NCBI GenBank assembly: GCA_036267255.1
Contig: DATAWK010000029.1
Location: 124,001-188,000, forward strand
DNA from: DATAWK01 sp036267255
GTDB lineage: Bacteria; Acidobacteriota; Terriglobia; Terriglobales; Acidobacteriaceae
DNA length: 64,000 nucleotides
Reading direction: 5' to 3'
Positions 1 through 8,058 of this stretch are shown here, piece by piece. The notes beneath the pieces are model-generated. The model was given only the letters and a program-made list of their open reading frames with translations. It was not told the DNA's origin and did not search any database. Made by a program: the position numbers and the translations under genes. The stretch's first letter is position 1. Each line of letters starts with the position of its first letter.

Positions 1-1212
1 TTCCCGGAGTACACCGGAACGCCTGGCCCTCCGCCAAACGGCCAAACAACCAATGGGCTGGTGATGGGGTATTACGATGGCAACACCGTGACGGCCCTGT
101 GGAACTATGCTCAACGGTATGCGCTGAATGACAATTCCTTTGGCACGACCTTTGGACCTTCCTCGCCGGGTGCGATCAACCTGATCTCTGGACAGACCAA
201 CGGTGTCTCGGATGCCATCAATGCCGGTGGCGATGTGATTGACGGCGGGGACGGAACATCCACGCTTATCAGCGATGCCGATCCAGTTGGGGATGTGTGT
301 TCGACCACAACCGGAGCACAGGTGCACATGAGCGGCCAGAACATCGGCGATCTTTTGAATGCTCGCGGCGTAACGTGGGGATGGTTTGAAGGTGGATTTG
401 ACCTGACCACGACCAACTCCAATGGCACGACAGGCTGCAGTCGCTCGACTCTATCGACCATAACCAATACGACAAAAGCTGACTACATTCCACACCACGA
501 ACCCTTCCAGTACTACACATCCACTGAGAACCTGAAACACGTGCGGCCAACATCCACGCGGATGATTGGACATGCGGGCGATGCGGCAAACCATCAGTAC
601 GATATCAACGATTTCTATGCGGCGGTCAGAGCGGGCAACATGCCGGCTGTCAGCTTCCTGAAGGCTCCGGGATATCAGGATGCGCACGCTGGATACTCAG
701 ACCCAATCGACGAACAGGCATTTGTTGTGCAGGTCATTAACTTCCTGCAGCAACAGTCGCAGTGGTCTTCCACAGCCGTCGTCATCAACTACGATGATTC
801 CGACGGCTGGTATGACCATCAGATTGGGCCGATCGTGAACCAGTCCACAACGCCTTCGGATATGTTGAGCGGAAACGGACAGTGCGGTGCAGGTACCAAT
901 ACTTCGCTGGCTGGTCCGGATACACTCCACGCGCAGGGACGTTGCGGCTACGGTCCTCGTATTCCCATGATGGTGATCTCACCGTATGCCCGGCAGAATT
1001 TTGTCGATCACACGGTGACGGATCAGACTTCCATCATTCGGTTTATTGAAGACAACTGGCTGGGCGGACAGCGTATCGGTAATGGATCCTTTGACGCCAT
1101 TGCTGGATCGTTGAACAACATGTTCAATTTCAACCAGGCACCGAATCGCGGAACGTATATCCTGAATCCGTCTTCCGGGGAAGTTGTCACCAATACCCGC
1201 GGTTACTGGTAG
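1..1212 (+). CDS. Secreted phosphoesterase (phospholipase C / acid phosphatase family), 3' part
   Basis: This is the C-terminal portion of a PF04185-type phosphoesterase, a family of exported enzymes that cleave phospholipids or phosphomonoesters. The reading frame is open from base 1, so the start and signal peptide lie outside the window. Family marks are 'VMGYYDGNTV' near the start of the visible part, 'DYIPHHEPFQYY', 'SFLKAPGYQDAHAGYSDP', 'VVINYDDSDGWYDHQ' and a late 'GYGPRIPMMVISPYAR', which carry the Asp/His metal ligands seen in this fold. Two internal Cys-containing stretches ('GQCGAGTN', 'GRCGYGPR') suggest a disulfide in an exported protein. A strong terminator follows immediately. 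The family is clear; the substrate (phospholipid or phosphomonoester) cannot be told from this fragment. Confidence 0.88.
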   Translation, partial: FPEYTGTPGPPPNGQTTNGLVMGYYDGNTVTALWNYAQRYALNDNSFGTTFGPSSPGAINLISGQTNGVSDAINAGGDVIDGGDGTSTLISDADPVGDVCSTTTGAQVHMSGQNIGDLLNARGVTWGWFEGGFDLTTTNSNGTTGCSRSTLSTITNTTKADYIPHHEPFQYYTSTENLKHVRPTSTRMIGHAGDAANHQYDINDFYAAVRAGNMPAVSFLKAPGYQDAHAGYSDPIDEQAFVVQVINFLQQQSQWSSTAVVINYDDSDGWYDHQIGPIVNQSTTPSDMLSGNGQCGAGTNTSLAGPDTLHAQGRCGYGPRIPMMVISPYARQNFVDHTVTDQTSIIRFIEDNWLGGQRIGNGSFDAIAGSLNNMFNFNQAPNRGTYILNPSSGEVVTNTRGYW

Positions 1213-1248
1213 AAATTACAAATAAGAACCAAAAACCATAGAACGACG

Positions 1249-1284
1249 CGGGAGCGGTGGCTTTCGGCCGCCGCTCCCGATTTT
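1249..1284 (+). terminator. Rho-independent terminator after the phosphoesterase gene
   Basis: A 13-bp stem (1249-1261 with 1267-1279, one G-T wobble) closes a 5-base loop and is followed by GATTTT. It sits 37 bases after the phosphoesterase stop codon. It overlaps the farthest-upstream possible GTG start (1257) of the next gene, which argues against that start. Confidence 0.75.
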
Positions 1285-2909
1285 CCATCCTGCATACGAA
1301 GAGGCGCACAGCTCTGATTACAAGACGTAATTTTCTGAAACATAGCAGCTTTGCACTGGCCAGCATTGCTTTAAAAACCCCGCAAAGTGGAGCAGCGGTT
1401 GCTCCTGTGCTCGATCCGAGTACCCTCACGCCTTTTGTCGATGCGCTGCCAGTTCCATCGCGAGCGCAGGCTCTTGGGATGCGGCCCCATCCAGAGAACC
1501 CCAAATTGCAAATTCCCTATTACGACATGGCCATACGCGAAATGCAGGTGAAGGTGCACCGTGACCTGCCTGGTACGCGCATGTGGACGGTAGGTGGAGG
1601 CTTCCCCGGTGCAACGCTGGAGACGAAAAGCGGCGACGGCTTGCTGGTGGACTGGAGCAATGAGCTCCCCGCCAAACACTTTCTGCCGATTGATTACACG
1701 TTGCACGGCGCAGAACGAAGCATGCCGGAGGTACGGAGCGTTATCCACCTGCATGGTGGCAGAACTCCAGCAGTAAGCGATGGTTATCCGGAGGATTGGG
1801 TGGTCCCCGGCAAGAAGCAGGCTTGTTTTTACCCTGCGCAGCAGGACGCGGCATTGCTCTTTTATCACGACCATACGATGGGCATTAACCGCCTGAACAC
1901 CTACGCCGGCATGCAGGGACTCTTTCTGGTGCGAGACGATGCGGAAGACCAATTGAACCTGCCGAAAGGGAAGTACGAAATACCGCTGGTGATTTGCGAT
2001 CGCCTGCTGCGGACGGATGGACAACTGGAATATCCAGTGTCCGTTAACCCGGGCGCGCCCTGGGTGCCGGAAGTTTTCGGCAATGCGATTCTCGTGAATG
2101 GAAAGCTTCTGCCGTATCTCAATGTGGAACCGCGGAAATATCGCTTTCGTTTGATGAATGGCTCCAATGGCCGCTTCTACCGGTTCTCACTCGAGAACAA
2201 AGCTACGTTTCACCAGATTGGTTCCGATCAGGGATTGCTGGCGGCTCCTGTCGCGATGAAGCGATTGCAGCTGGCTCCTGCGGAACGGGCTGACCTGATC
2301 ATCGACTTCAGCCAGATGAAAGGCGAGAACGTTGAATTACTGAGTGACTCATTTACAATTTTGCAATTCAGGGTTGGCCATGAAGCCGTAGCGGATGCGA
2401 GCGAGCTGCCATCCGTGCTGCATCCCATCCAACGCCTGAAAGAGAGCGATGCGGTATTGACGCGGCATCTGACACTCGACGAGCAACTGGATCGCGTGCA
2501 ACAGTCCATGGGGATGCTGTTAAATAACACACCCTGGAGCATGCCGGTGACGGAAAAGCCGGTCTTGAATACCACGGAGATTTGGGAATTGATCAACCTC
2601 ACGGAAGATTCGCACCCGATCCATCTGCACCTGGTGAGATTTCAGGTACTGGATCGTCGGCGCATCGACGTGTTTGACTATATGGCAAAAGGGGTTGCTC
2701 GATACACAGGCCCAGTCGAGATGCCGGAACCAGGGGAACTCGGTTGGAAAGATACGGTACGCACAGACCCCGGGATGGTAACGCGCATTATCGTGCCTTT
2801 CCAGGGCTACGCCGGCCGCTACGTTTGGCATTGCCACATTCTTGAGCACGAAGATAAAGAAATGATGCGGCCCTTCGAGGTGCTTCCCGCTCCTGTCCAC
2901 CAAGCATGA
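1257..2909 (+). CDS. Multicopper oxidase (CotA/laccase-like), Tat-exported
   Basis: This is a copper enzyme that oxidises phenols, bilirubin-like compounds or metals with reduction of oxygen to water. All four copper-ligand clusters are present: 'HLHGG' near residue 164, 'YHDHTMG' near 204, 'HPIHLH' near 453 and 'HCHILEHEDKEMM' near 525. The last supplies the type 1 Cys and a Met in the axial position, as in CotA. The N-terminus has a twin-arginine signal ('TRRNFLK' followed by a hydrophobic stretch), so it is probably exported folded to the periplasm. The only standard start upstream of the signal is GTG at 1257, which lies inside the preceding terminator hairpin. A non-standard CTG at 1314 lies 9 bases after an AAGAGG Shine-Dalgarno and would give a protein beginning just before TRRNFLK. 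Family is secure; the substrate is unknown. Confidence 0.9.
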   Translation: MAFGRRSRFSILHTKRRTALITRRNFLKHSSFALASIALKTPQSGAAVAPVLDPSTLTPFVDALPVPSRAQALGMRPHPENPKLQIPYYDMAIREMQVKVHRDLPGTRMWTVGGGFPGATLETKSGDGLLVDWSNELPAKHFLPIDYTLHGAERSMPEVRSVIHLHGGRTPAVSDGYPEDWVVPGKKQACFYPAQQDAALLFYHDHTMGINRLNTYAGMQGLFLVRDDAEDQLNLPKGKYEIPLVICDRLLRTDGQLEYPVSVNPGAPWVPEVFGNAILVNGKLLPYLNVEPRKYRFRLMNGSNGRFYRFSLENKATFHQIGSDQGLLAAPVAMKRLQLAPAERADLIIDFSQMKGENVELLSDSFTILQFRVGHEAVADASELPSVLHPIQRLKESDAVLTRHLTLDEQLDRVQQSMGMLLNNTPWSMPVTEKPVLNTTEIWELINLTEDSHPIHLHLVRFQVLDRRRIDVFDYMAKGVARYTGPVEMPEPGELGWKDTVRTDPGMVTRIIVPFQGYAGRYVWHCHILEHEDKEMMRPFEVLPAPVHQA

Positions 2910-2913
2910 TGTC

Positions 2914-4239
2914 TTAGCGCAATAGCATGACGACGATACGTCCGTCGCTCTGAAAGCTGCCCCCGGTGGCGGTCTTTGCCGTGCGAACCGGATTCACTGG
3001 TGTCACATACGCAGCACTCTTCACCATTCCAGCATCGTTCAAGGTTGAGAAGACGAACTGTCGTTCCTGGTCGACCTCCGGGTCAATGCGATGGGTCACA
3101 TTGCCATTGCGCTGGTCTTTCTCGAAGCCATGATCGTGTGTGGCCGCGCCGACCCACAATGGCAATGAATTTACGATCAGAGTTGTTTTCCAAATGCGCA
3201 GATGGTTCCGTGTGGCGGCAACTTCAATCGGATTGGCACGTGCATAGGCAAAGTCCTGTGGGCGCCCGAAGAGATATAACGTGCTCATCGGCATCTGCGT
3301 GTAAGCCTGGTGCGAAAGCGTCTCCAGCAGGCCGTGAATGATGGCGTCTGTCGTGTTGGCGTCTACGGTATCCCACCCGGCTTTGGAAAATGCATCTGTA
3401 ACTTGTTGTTTGGTGCCGACAACGGAAAAATTCACCATGTCACCGGGATTTCCCAGCTGGTCACGGACGCGGCGCGGGACGCTGTTAAAAAGCTCCGGCG
3501 TTAAAAGGCTGGCCACTGCGATGGAGGGAACTGGCACGACATTGGCGGATTGCTTCTCTGCCTGCAACTGAATGTGCACTTTATAGGTGCCATCGCCGCT
3601 TATATCCGAGCTTAGATTGACGCGCAGAAAAAGGTGCCCGGCAGTAGGCACGGTGAGCGTGGATTTTGTCCCAATCAGAAAAGCAATCGCAGCCGTCGAA
3701 CTTCCGATTTTTCCGATGAGGGAACCGCTGTTAGCACTGTTCAAGGGATATTGCCGTAAAAGATCTGTCCATCCGCGTGCGATGCCGTCGGGTTGTACGG
3801 TATGCCCATCGCTCAACGTCATGCTGCCGGAACCCTGAAACGTGAGCTTGTCGCCGGTTTCGACCACCATGCCAGTATCCTTCCAATTCCCGCCATCCAC
3901 AGTGGCGGTGAGAGACTGGCTCTTGCTGGGTTTTTCCTTTGCAAGGCTGGATGGTTCGAGGGGAATCGGTTGTACCCCCATTGCGACAGAGGCTAACGCC
4001 GGTACATTGTGTGTACCTGTTTGTACCTGTGCAGGCTGTTGCGATGCTTGCGCGTGCAACTGGCATGCGTCGACAAAAACCATCCACGTAAAAATGCAGG
4101 CGATCGTCAACATTGTCTTTTGTGCCGTGCTCCAAGCCGTCACCGCCGCAATCTTTCGATCAGCGCATGGTCGGCTGGGCCTGGCTGTCGAGCGGGAGAA
4201 AATGCCGGGGCACAAACTGTAGGCGTTCACCAGAAGCAT
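2914..4239 (-). CDS. Exported protein: lectin-like (PA-IL type) domain plus LssY_C domain
   Basis: The C-terminal ~200 residues match the LssY C-terminal domain: 'GDMVNFSVVGT', 'AFSKAGWDTVDA', 'MSTLYLFGRPQDFAYAR' and 'LWVGAATHDHGFEKD'. The middle (~110-230) resembles the PA-IL (LecA) galactose-lectin fold: 'GNWKDTGMVVETGDKLTFQ', 'GSLIGKIGSS', 'GHLFLRVNLSSDISGDGTYKV'. A signal peptide ('MLTIACIFTWMVFVDACQLHAQA') lies about 40 residues in, so an internal start near it is more natural than 4239. LssY_C is of unknown function and often occurs with membrane phosphatase-like proteins; the lectin-like domain suggests binding of surface or extracellular glycans, which is inference. It converges on the multicopper oxidase with only 4 bases between stop codons. 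Confidence 0.7.
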   Translation of the reverse strand: MLLVNAYSLCPGIFSRSTARPSRPCADRKIAAVTAWSTAQKTMLTIACIFTWMVFVDACQLHAQASQQPAQVQTGTHNVPALASVAMGVQPIPLEPSSLAKEKPSKSQSLTATVDGGNWKDTGMVVETGDKLTFQGSGSMTLSDGHTVQPDGIARGWTDLLRQYPLNSANSGSLIGKIGSSTAAIAFLIGTKSTLTVPTAGHLFLRVNLSSDISGDGTYKVHIQLQAEKQSANVVPVPSIAVASLLTPELFNSVPRRVRDQLGNPGDMVNFSVVGTKQQVTDAFSKAGWDTVDANTTDAIIHGLLETLSHQAYTQMPMSTLYLFGRPQDFAYARANPIEVAATRNHLRIWKTTLIVNSLPLWVGAATHDHGFEKDQRNGNVTHRIDPEVDQERQFVFSTLNDAGMVKSAAYVTPVNPVRTAKTATGGSFQSDGRIVVMLLR

Positions 4240-4629
4240 GATGTCAGATTTTAAAGGTCTGTGCGTGAGATGGAAATTAAAGACAATATAAGCGGTTGAT
4301 GTGGCGTTAAATCGTTGATTGCAAAATATTTACATGGAAACTGTGGGTGCCCTATGTACCACTGGCTCTAGCAATGCAGGGGCCAGAGTTACTAGACCGA
4401 TGCGTAGCTGACGGAATCTCCTTGTTAAATAGACGGATTTCGTTTCAAAATGGGTCTAACTCTGCTTCACTTCAAGAGTATGGAAATGAAACCGTTGGCG
4501 GTTTATGGCGAAGTGTGGTAGCAAGTACGCTCGCCGTAACTGTTGCAAGTTGTACCTCCTTACGAGAGGCGTTACAGCTTCTATTTGTCTGTAGCGTAAA
4601 TTCTTGTTCCCCCATGGAGCGAATGGAAC
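4240..4629. other. 390-bp intergenic region between divergent genes
   Basis: This region separates the divergently transcribed LssY_C gene and the DUF4397 lipoprotein gene, so it should hold promoters for both. It is visibly more AT-rich than the flanking genes (for example 4270-4340). A 100-codon open frame at 4347-4649 has no recognisable family features, and I do not call it a gene. A purine-rich GGAG about 10 bases before the ATG at 4630 is the likely ribosome site. I see no convincing paired -35/-10 boxes or riboswitch. Confidence 0.4.
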
Positions 4630-5388
4630 ATGCGTCAAACGTGGCATAATCTTTGTGGCCTTGTGGCGTTTAGTACAGGCATTCTCCTTATGGGATGCGG
4701 TACAAACGGCAACTCAAACGTGCGTGTTGTGAACGCGTCCCCTGGTTTGACTACGAACTTTGCCGTGCAAGTTGGGCTCACTAATGTCGCCTCAAACCTA
4801 CCATATGGCAAGGTGGGCGTTGAGCAACAAGGGACGGAAGCCAATGACACGTCTGGTATCTACAGGCCCGTTGGTTCTGGCACAAACCAGAAGCTGGTGC
4901 TCTATGGGCCTAGTCCCTCGGACATCATTGCATCTGGGACGCATACGCTGGTAAGAAACTCCTTTTACACATTTGTGACGCTGGGCAACAAGGCCGCAAA
5001 TGTTACTTTGGTGACGCTTGCGGACAATGGCACGGCTCCTGCCAACGGAGGCGCGGGCTTACGTATCGTGCAGGCATCATCTGCTGCTGGGGCAGTCGAT
5101 ATCTATGTGACCGCGGTGGGGGTGCCTTTGAGCGGAGCGACTCCTACGCTGAGTGGTGCCGGGTTCGGCGACATAACAGCATACCTGCCGGTGCCAGCAG
5201 CCAAGGATGAGATACGCGTGACTCCTCACGGGAATCCCAGCAACGTGTTGATTGATGTAACCTCAACGCTGACTGGCGGGGGACTCTACACGGCGTATGC
5301 TCTGGATCCACAGACAAGTAGCAGTACAGCGAAATATAGCATGCTGATAACGGGAGATCCCGTGACAACGGCTACTTCGTCCAAGTAA
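4630..5388 (+). CDS. DUF4397 domain lipoprotein
   Basis: A 252-residue exported protein. The N-terminus is a lipoprotein signal with the lipobox 'LLMGC' at about residues 20-24, so it should be anchored in the outer or inner membrane by its Cys. The rest matches the DUF4397 beta-sandwich: 'NVRVVNASPGL', 'LPYGKVG', 'YRPVGSG', repeated downstream as 'LRIVQASSAAGAVDIYVT' and 'ITAYLPVPA', indicating two related halves. The family is widespread in surface proteins but has no defined biochemical role. It is transcribed alone, with a long upstream region and a terminator shared with ahcY after it. The start is an ATG preceded by GGAG. Confidence 0.8.
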   Translation: MRQTWHNLCGLVAFSTGILLMGCGTNGNSNVRVVNASPGLTTNFAVQVGLTNVASNLPYGKVGVEQQGTEANDTSGIYRPVGSGTNQKLVLYGPSPSDIIASGTHTLVRNSFYTFVTLGNKAANVTLVTLADNGTAPANGGAGLRIVQASSAAGAVDIYVTAVGVPLSGATPTLSGAGFGDITAYLPVPAAKDEIRVTPHGNPSNVLIDVTSTLTGGGLYTAYALDPQTSSSTAKYSMLITGDPVTTATSSK

Positions 5389-5414
5389 TATTCTCTTCGA
5401 TACACAGCAAGTAA

Positions 5415-5447
5415 AAGGCCCCCGCAAATGCGAGGGCCTTCTATTTG
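5415..5447. terminator. Bidirectional terminator between DUF4397 gene and ahcY
   Basis: An 11-bp stem with one mismatch (5415-5425 with 5430-5440) closes an AAAT loop. TATTT follows on the plus strand and TTTT on the minus strand, so it can end transcripts of both convergent genes. Confidence 0.75.
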
Positions 5448-5472
5448 CTGTGCGAGAAAGTTGAAAAGCGAA

Positions 5473-6747
5473 CTAGGTGCCTTCCGACCAGCTTGCCAGA
5501 TATTCTTCCTGCTCGGGTGTCAGGCGGTCGATCTTCACTCCCATTGCTTCCAGTTTCAGCTTGGCAACGCGACGATCCAGTTCCAGCGGCACGGAGTAGA
5601 CCTTTTTCTGCAACGATGCGTGGTTCTGAATCAGGTATTCCGCGGCCAGCGCCTGATTGGCGAAGCTCATATCCATCACGGAGGCTGGATGTCCTTCAGC
5701 AGCGGCCAGATTGATCAAGCGGCCTTCGCCAAGGATATAGATTTTGCGGCCGTCCTTCATCGCGAACTCTTCTACAAAGTCGCGTGTCTGGCGTTTGGAC
5801 GAACTCAGGCGTTCCAGCGCCGGTATATCAATCTCCACGTTGAAATGGCCCGAATTGGCCACGATGGCGCCGTTCTTCATCAGTTCGAAGTGCTCCTGCC
5901 GAAGAACGCCTTTATTGCCCGTCACAGTGACGAAAACATCGCCAATTCTGGCAGCTTCGTTCATGCTCATGACGCGATAACCGTCCATGACGGCTTCGAT
6001 GGCGCGTGTGGGGTCGATTTCTGTCACGATGACATCGGCACCCATGCCGCGTGCGCGCGATGCCAGGCCACGCCCGCACCAGCCATATCCGGCAACGACG
6101 AACTTGGAGCCAGCCAGCAGTACATTGGTGCAGCGGATGACGCCGTCGAGCGTGGATTGACCTGTGCCGTAGCGGTTATCGAACATGTGCTTGGTCAGCG
6201 CGTCATTCACTGCGACGACGGGATAGCTCAGTACGCCTTCCTTGGCCATAGCGTGCAGACGAATGACGCCCGTGGTGGTTTCCTCGGTACCGGCAATCAC
6301 GCCACTCAGGGCGTCCTTGCGCTTGGTGTGCAGGATCGTGACCAGGTCGCAACCATCATCCATCGTCATATGGGGCTTGTGATCGATGGCAGCCTGAATG
6401 TGGGAGTAGTAGCTGGTTTCATCCTCGCCCTTGATGGCAAAGGTGGAAATGCCAAAGTCACGGGCCAGAGCGGCTGCGACATCGTCTTGCGTGGAAAGGG
6501 GGTTCGACGCGCACAGAGCGATGTCTGCGCCGCCGTCGCGCAGGGTGATCATCAAGTTGGCTGTTTCTGTCGTAACGTGCAGGCAGGCAGCGACGCGGAT
6601 GCCCTTCAATGGCTGATTCTTGATGAACTCTTTGCGGATGGTCTGGAGCACCGGCATGGACTGATTGGCCCATTCGATGCGTCGGCGGCCCTGATCAGCT
6701 AGATCGAGGTTCTTTACGTCAGAGGGTACGGTTGTGGTCGAAGACAT
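5473..6747 (-). CDS. ahcY: Adenosylhomocysteinase
   Basis: This cytoplasmic NAD-dependent enzyme hydrolyses S-adenosylhomocysteine to adenosine and homocysteine, removing the product inhibitor of methyltransferases. It has 424 residues, matching the shorter form of the family. Visible signatures are 'ACLHVTTETANLM' near residue 55, 'SNPLSTQDDVAAAL' near 85, the NAD-binding 'VAGYGWCGRGLASRARG' near 205 and the C-terminal 'LDRRVAKLKLEAMGV'. The ATG has a good ribosome site (AGGATAACC). It is the last gene of a same-strand series metK-ada-ahcY, placing the enzymes before and after methyl transfer close together. The terminator at 5415-5447 follows. No SAH riboswitch was recognised in the 61-base gap upstream. 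Confidence 0.97.
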   Translation of the reverse strand: MSSTTTVPSDVKNLDLADQGRRRIEWANQSMPVLQTIRKEFIKNQPLKGIRVAACLHVTTETANLMITLRDGGADIALCASNPLSTQDDVAAALARDFGISTFAIKGEDETSYYSHIQAAIDHKPHMTMDDGCDLVTILHTKRKDALSGVIAGTEETTTGVIRLHAMAKEGVLSYPVVAVNDALTKHMFDNRYGTGQSTLDGVIRCTNVLLAGSKFVVAGYGWCGRGLASRARGMGADVIVTEIDPTRAIEAVMDGYRVMSMNEAARIGDVFVTVTGNKGVLRQEHFELMKNGAIVANSGHFNVEIDIPALERLSSSKRQTRDFVEEFAMKDGRKIYILGEGRLINLAAAEGHPASVMDMSFANQALAAEYLIQNHASLQKKVYSVPLELDRRVAKLKLEAMGVKIDRLTPEQEEYLASWSEGT

Positions 6748-6808
6748 GGTTATCCTATGGGGTTCGATTTTTGAAGTAGAAACTTTAGGGTACCATTTTT
6801 GGCCAGCT

Positions 6809-7864
6809 TTACAGAGACCTGGAGGCGGATTCCATCTCCAGTATTTTTTCTTTTCGCGAAAGACCCCAGTGATAGCCGGTCAGCTTGCCATTGGATCCGA
6901 CGACGCGATGGCACGGAACCACGATCGCAACAGGATTTTGCGCACAGGCCCGGGCAACGGCACGGACTGCTTTCGGCTGGCCAATCGCAGCCGCTACTTG
7001 CGCATAGCTGCGTGTCTCGCCTCGGGGAATTTGTCGCAGAGCCTGCCAGACGCGATGCTGAAAGGCCGTAGCGCGGATGTCCAATGGCAGGGCCAGTGCA
7101 ACGGGGTGCTCCGTCATTTGTGTGAGCACCTGTTGCACCAATGAGCCAAGACCCTGCTCATCCCGGCGGATGTGCGATAGCGCAAATCGCGATGCAAGAT
7201 CGTCTTCCAATTCGCTCTCGAGTGAGCCAAAGGAAACAGCGCACAGGCCGACGTCGGTCACCGCGACAAGCATTTTATCCAGCGGCGAGTTGCTGATGCT
7301 ATAGCGAATTTCGACATCCTTGCCGCCGTGGCGCAGTTCCGCCGGCGTCATACCCAGATGCTCCTTGGCATGTTCATAAAGGCGGCTGCTGGATCCGAAT
7401 CCGGAGTCGTAAATGGCAGCCGTTACGCTGTCTCCATCGGAAAGCTGCTTGCGAAAGTGTTCCATGCGACGTACCTGCTGGTACTGCAGAGGCGTAATGC
7501 CGAGGCAGCGACGAAAGATTCTTTGCGTATGAAAAGGGCTCAGGCCGATAGCTTTCCCCAGTTCCTGAAGTTTGACGGGCTGGTCCCCGTTCTGGCTGAG
7601 GTAATCGCATGCAGCCGTCAGAATGCGAAGCTGAGGATGTTCCTGCGCCGGTGTACAGCGTTTGCAGGCGCGATATCCTGCGCGTTCCGCCAACTCACTC
7701 GTCGGGTAGAATTCCACGGATGTGCGCAGCGGGCGTCGGCTTGGGCAGGAAGGGCGGCAATAGATGCCCGTGGTGCGTACAGCGTAGACAAACAAAGCAT
7801 CTGCCGAGTGCTTCCGCTCGACGACCATCTCCCATACGCGATCCCAGATATGTTCTCCAGTCAT
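6809..7864 (-). CDS. ada: Ada: bifunctional DNA methyltransferase repair protein and regulator
   Basis: Ada removes methyl groups from O6-methylguanine and phosphotriesters and, once methylated, activates alkylation-response genes. Three parts are visible in order. First is the zinc/phosphotriester domain with its four Cys (about residues 36, 40, 67 and 70; 'YCRPSCPSRRP', 'ACKRC'). Next is an AraC-type helix-turn-helix (~85-175; 'AIYDSGFGSSSRLYEHAKE'). Last is the O6-alkylguanine transferase with catalytic Cys318 in 'VVPCHRVVG'. The open frame extends 41 codons further upstream, but ATG 7864 has an excellent GAGAAGGAGAAGG ribosome site and matches the family N-terminus. It sits between metK and ahcY on the same strand, an odd place for an SOS-like repair gene. 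Confidence 0.95.
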   Translation of the reverse strand: MTGEHIWDRVWEMVVERKHSADALFVYAVRTTGIYCRPSCPSRRPLRTSVEFYPTSELAERAGYRACKRCTPAQEHPQLRILTAACDYLSQNGDQPVKLQELGKAIGLSPFHTQRIFRRCLGITPLQYQQVRRMEHFRKQLSDGDSVTAAIYDSGFGSSSRLYEHAKEHLGMTPAELRHGGKDVEIRYSISNSPLDKMLVAVTDVGLCAVSFGSLESELEDDLASRFALSHIRRDEQGLGSLVQQVLTQMTEHPVALALPLDIRATAFQHRVWQALRQIPRGETRSYAQVAAAIGQPKAVRAVARACAQNPVAIVVPCHRVVGSNGKLTGYHWGLSRKEKILEMESASRSL

Positions 7865-7986
7865 GTCCTTCTCCTTCTCTGGAGACAATCTTCGCGCATG
7901 GGGGCCGGGTGGCACACTCCGCTTCTTGCGGTTGAATTTTTGTTTGCGTTGCTTCATTTTTGCCAGCCCAGTTGTATTGTGCACCA

Positions 7987-8023
7987 TAAAAATCAGGGCA
8001 GGCTCATTGAGCCTGCCCTGATT
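7987..8023 (-). terminator. Rho-independent terminator of metK
   Basis: A perfect 15-bp stem (7991-8005 with 8009-8023) with a 3-base loop. On the minus strand a run of five T follows. It lies 36 bases downstream of the metK stop, so metK and ada are probably separate transcripts despite shared direction. Confidence 0.9.
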
Positions 8024-8058
8024 CCTTACGATGGAATGAGAGAAACGCCAGATTCCAT

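Noticed and set aside
4347..4649. 100-codon plus-strand frame before the DUF4397 gene
   Set aside because: No ribosome site, no family pattern, overlaps the true start region.
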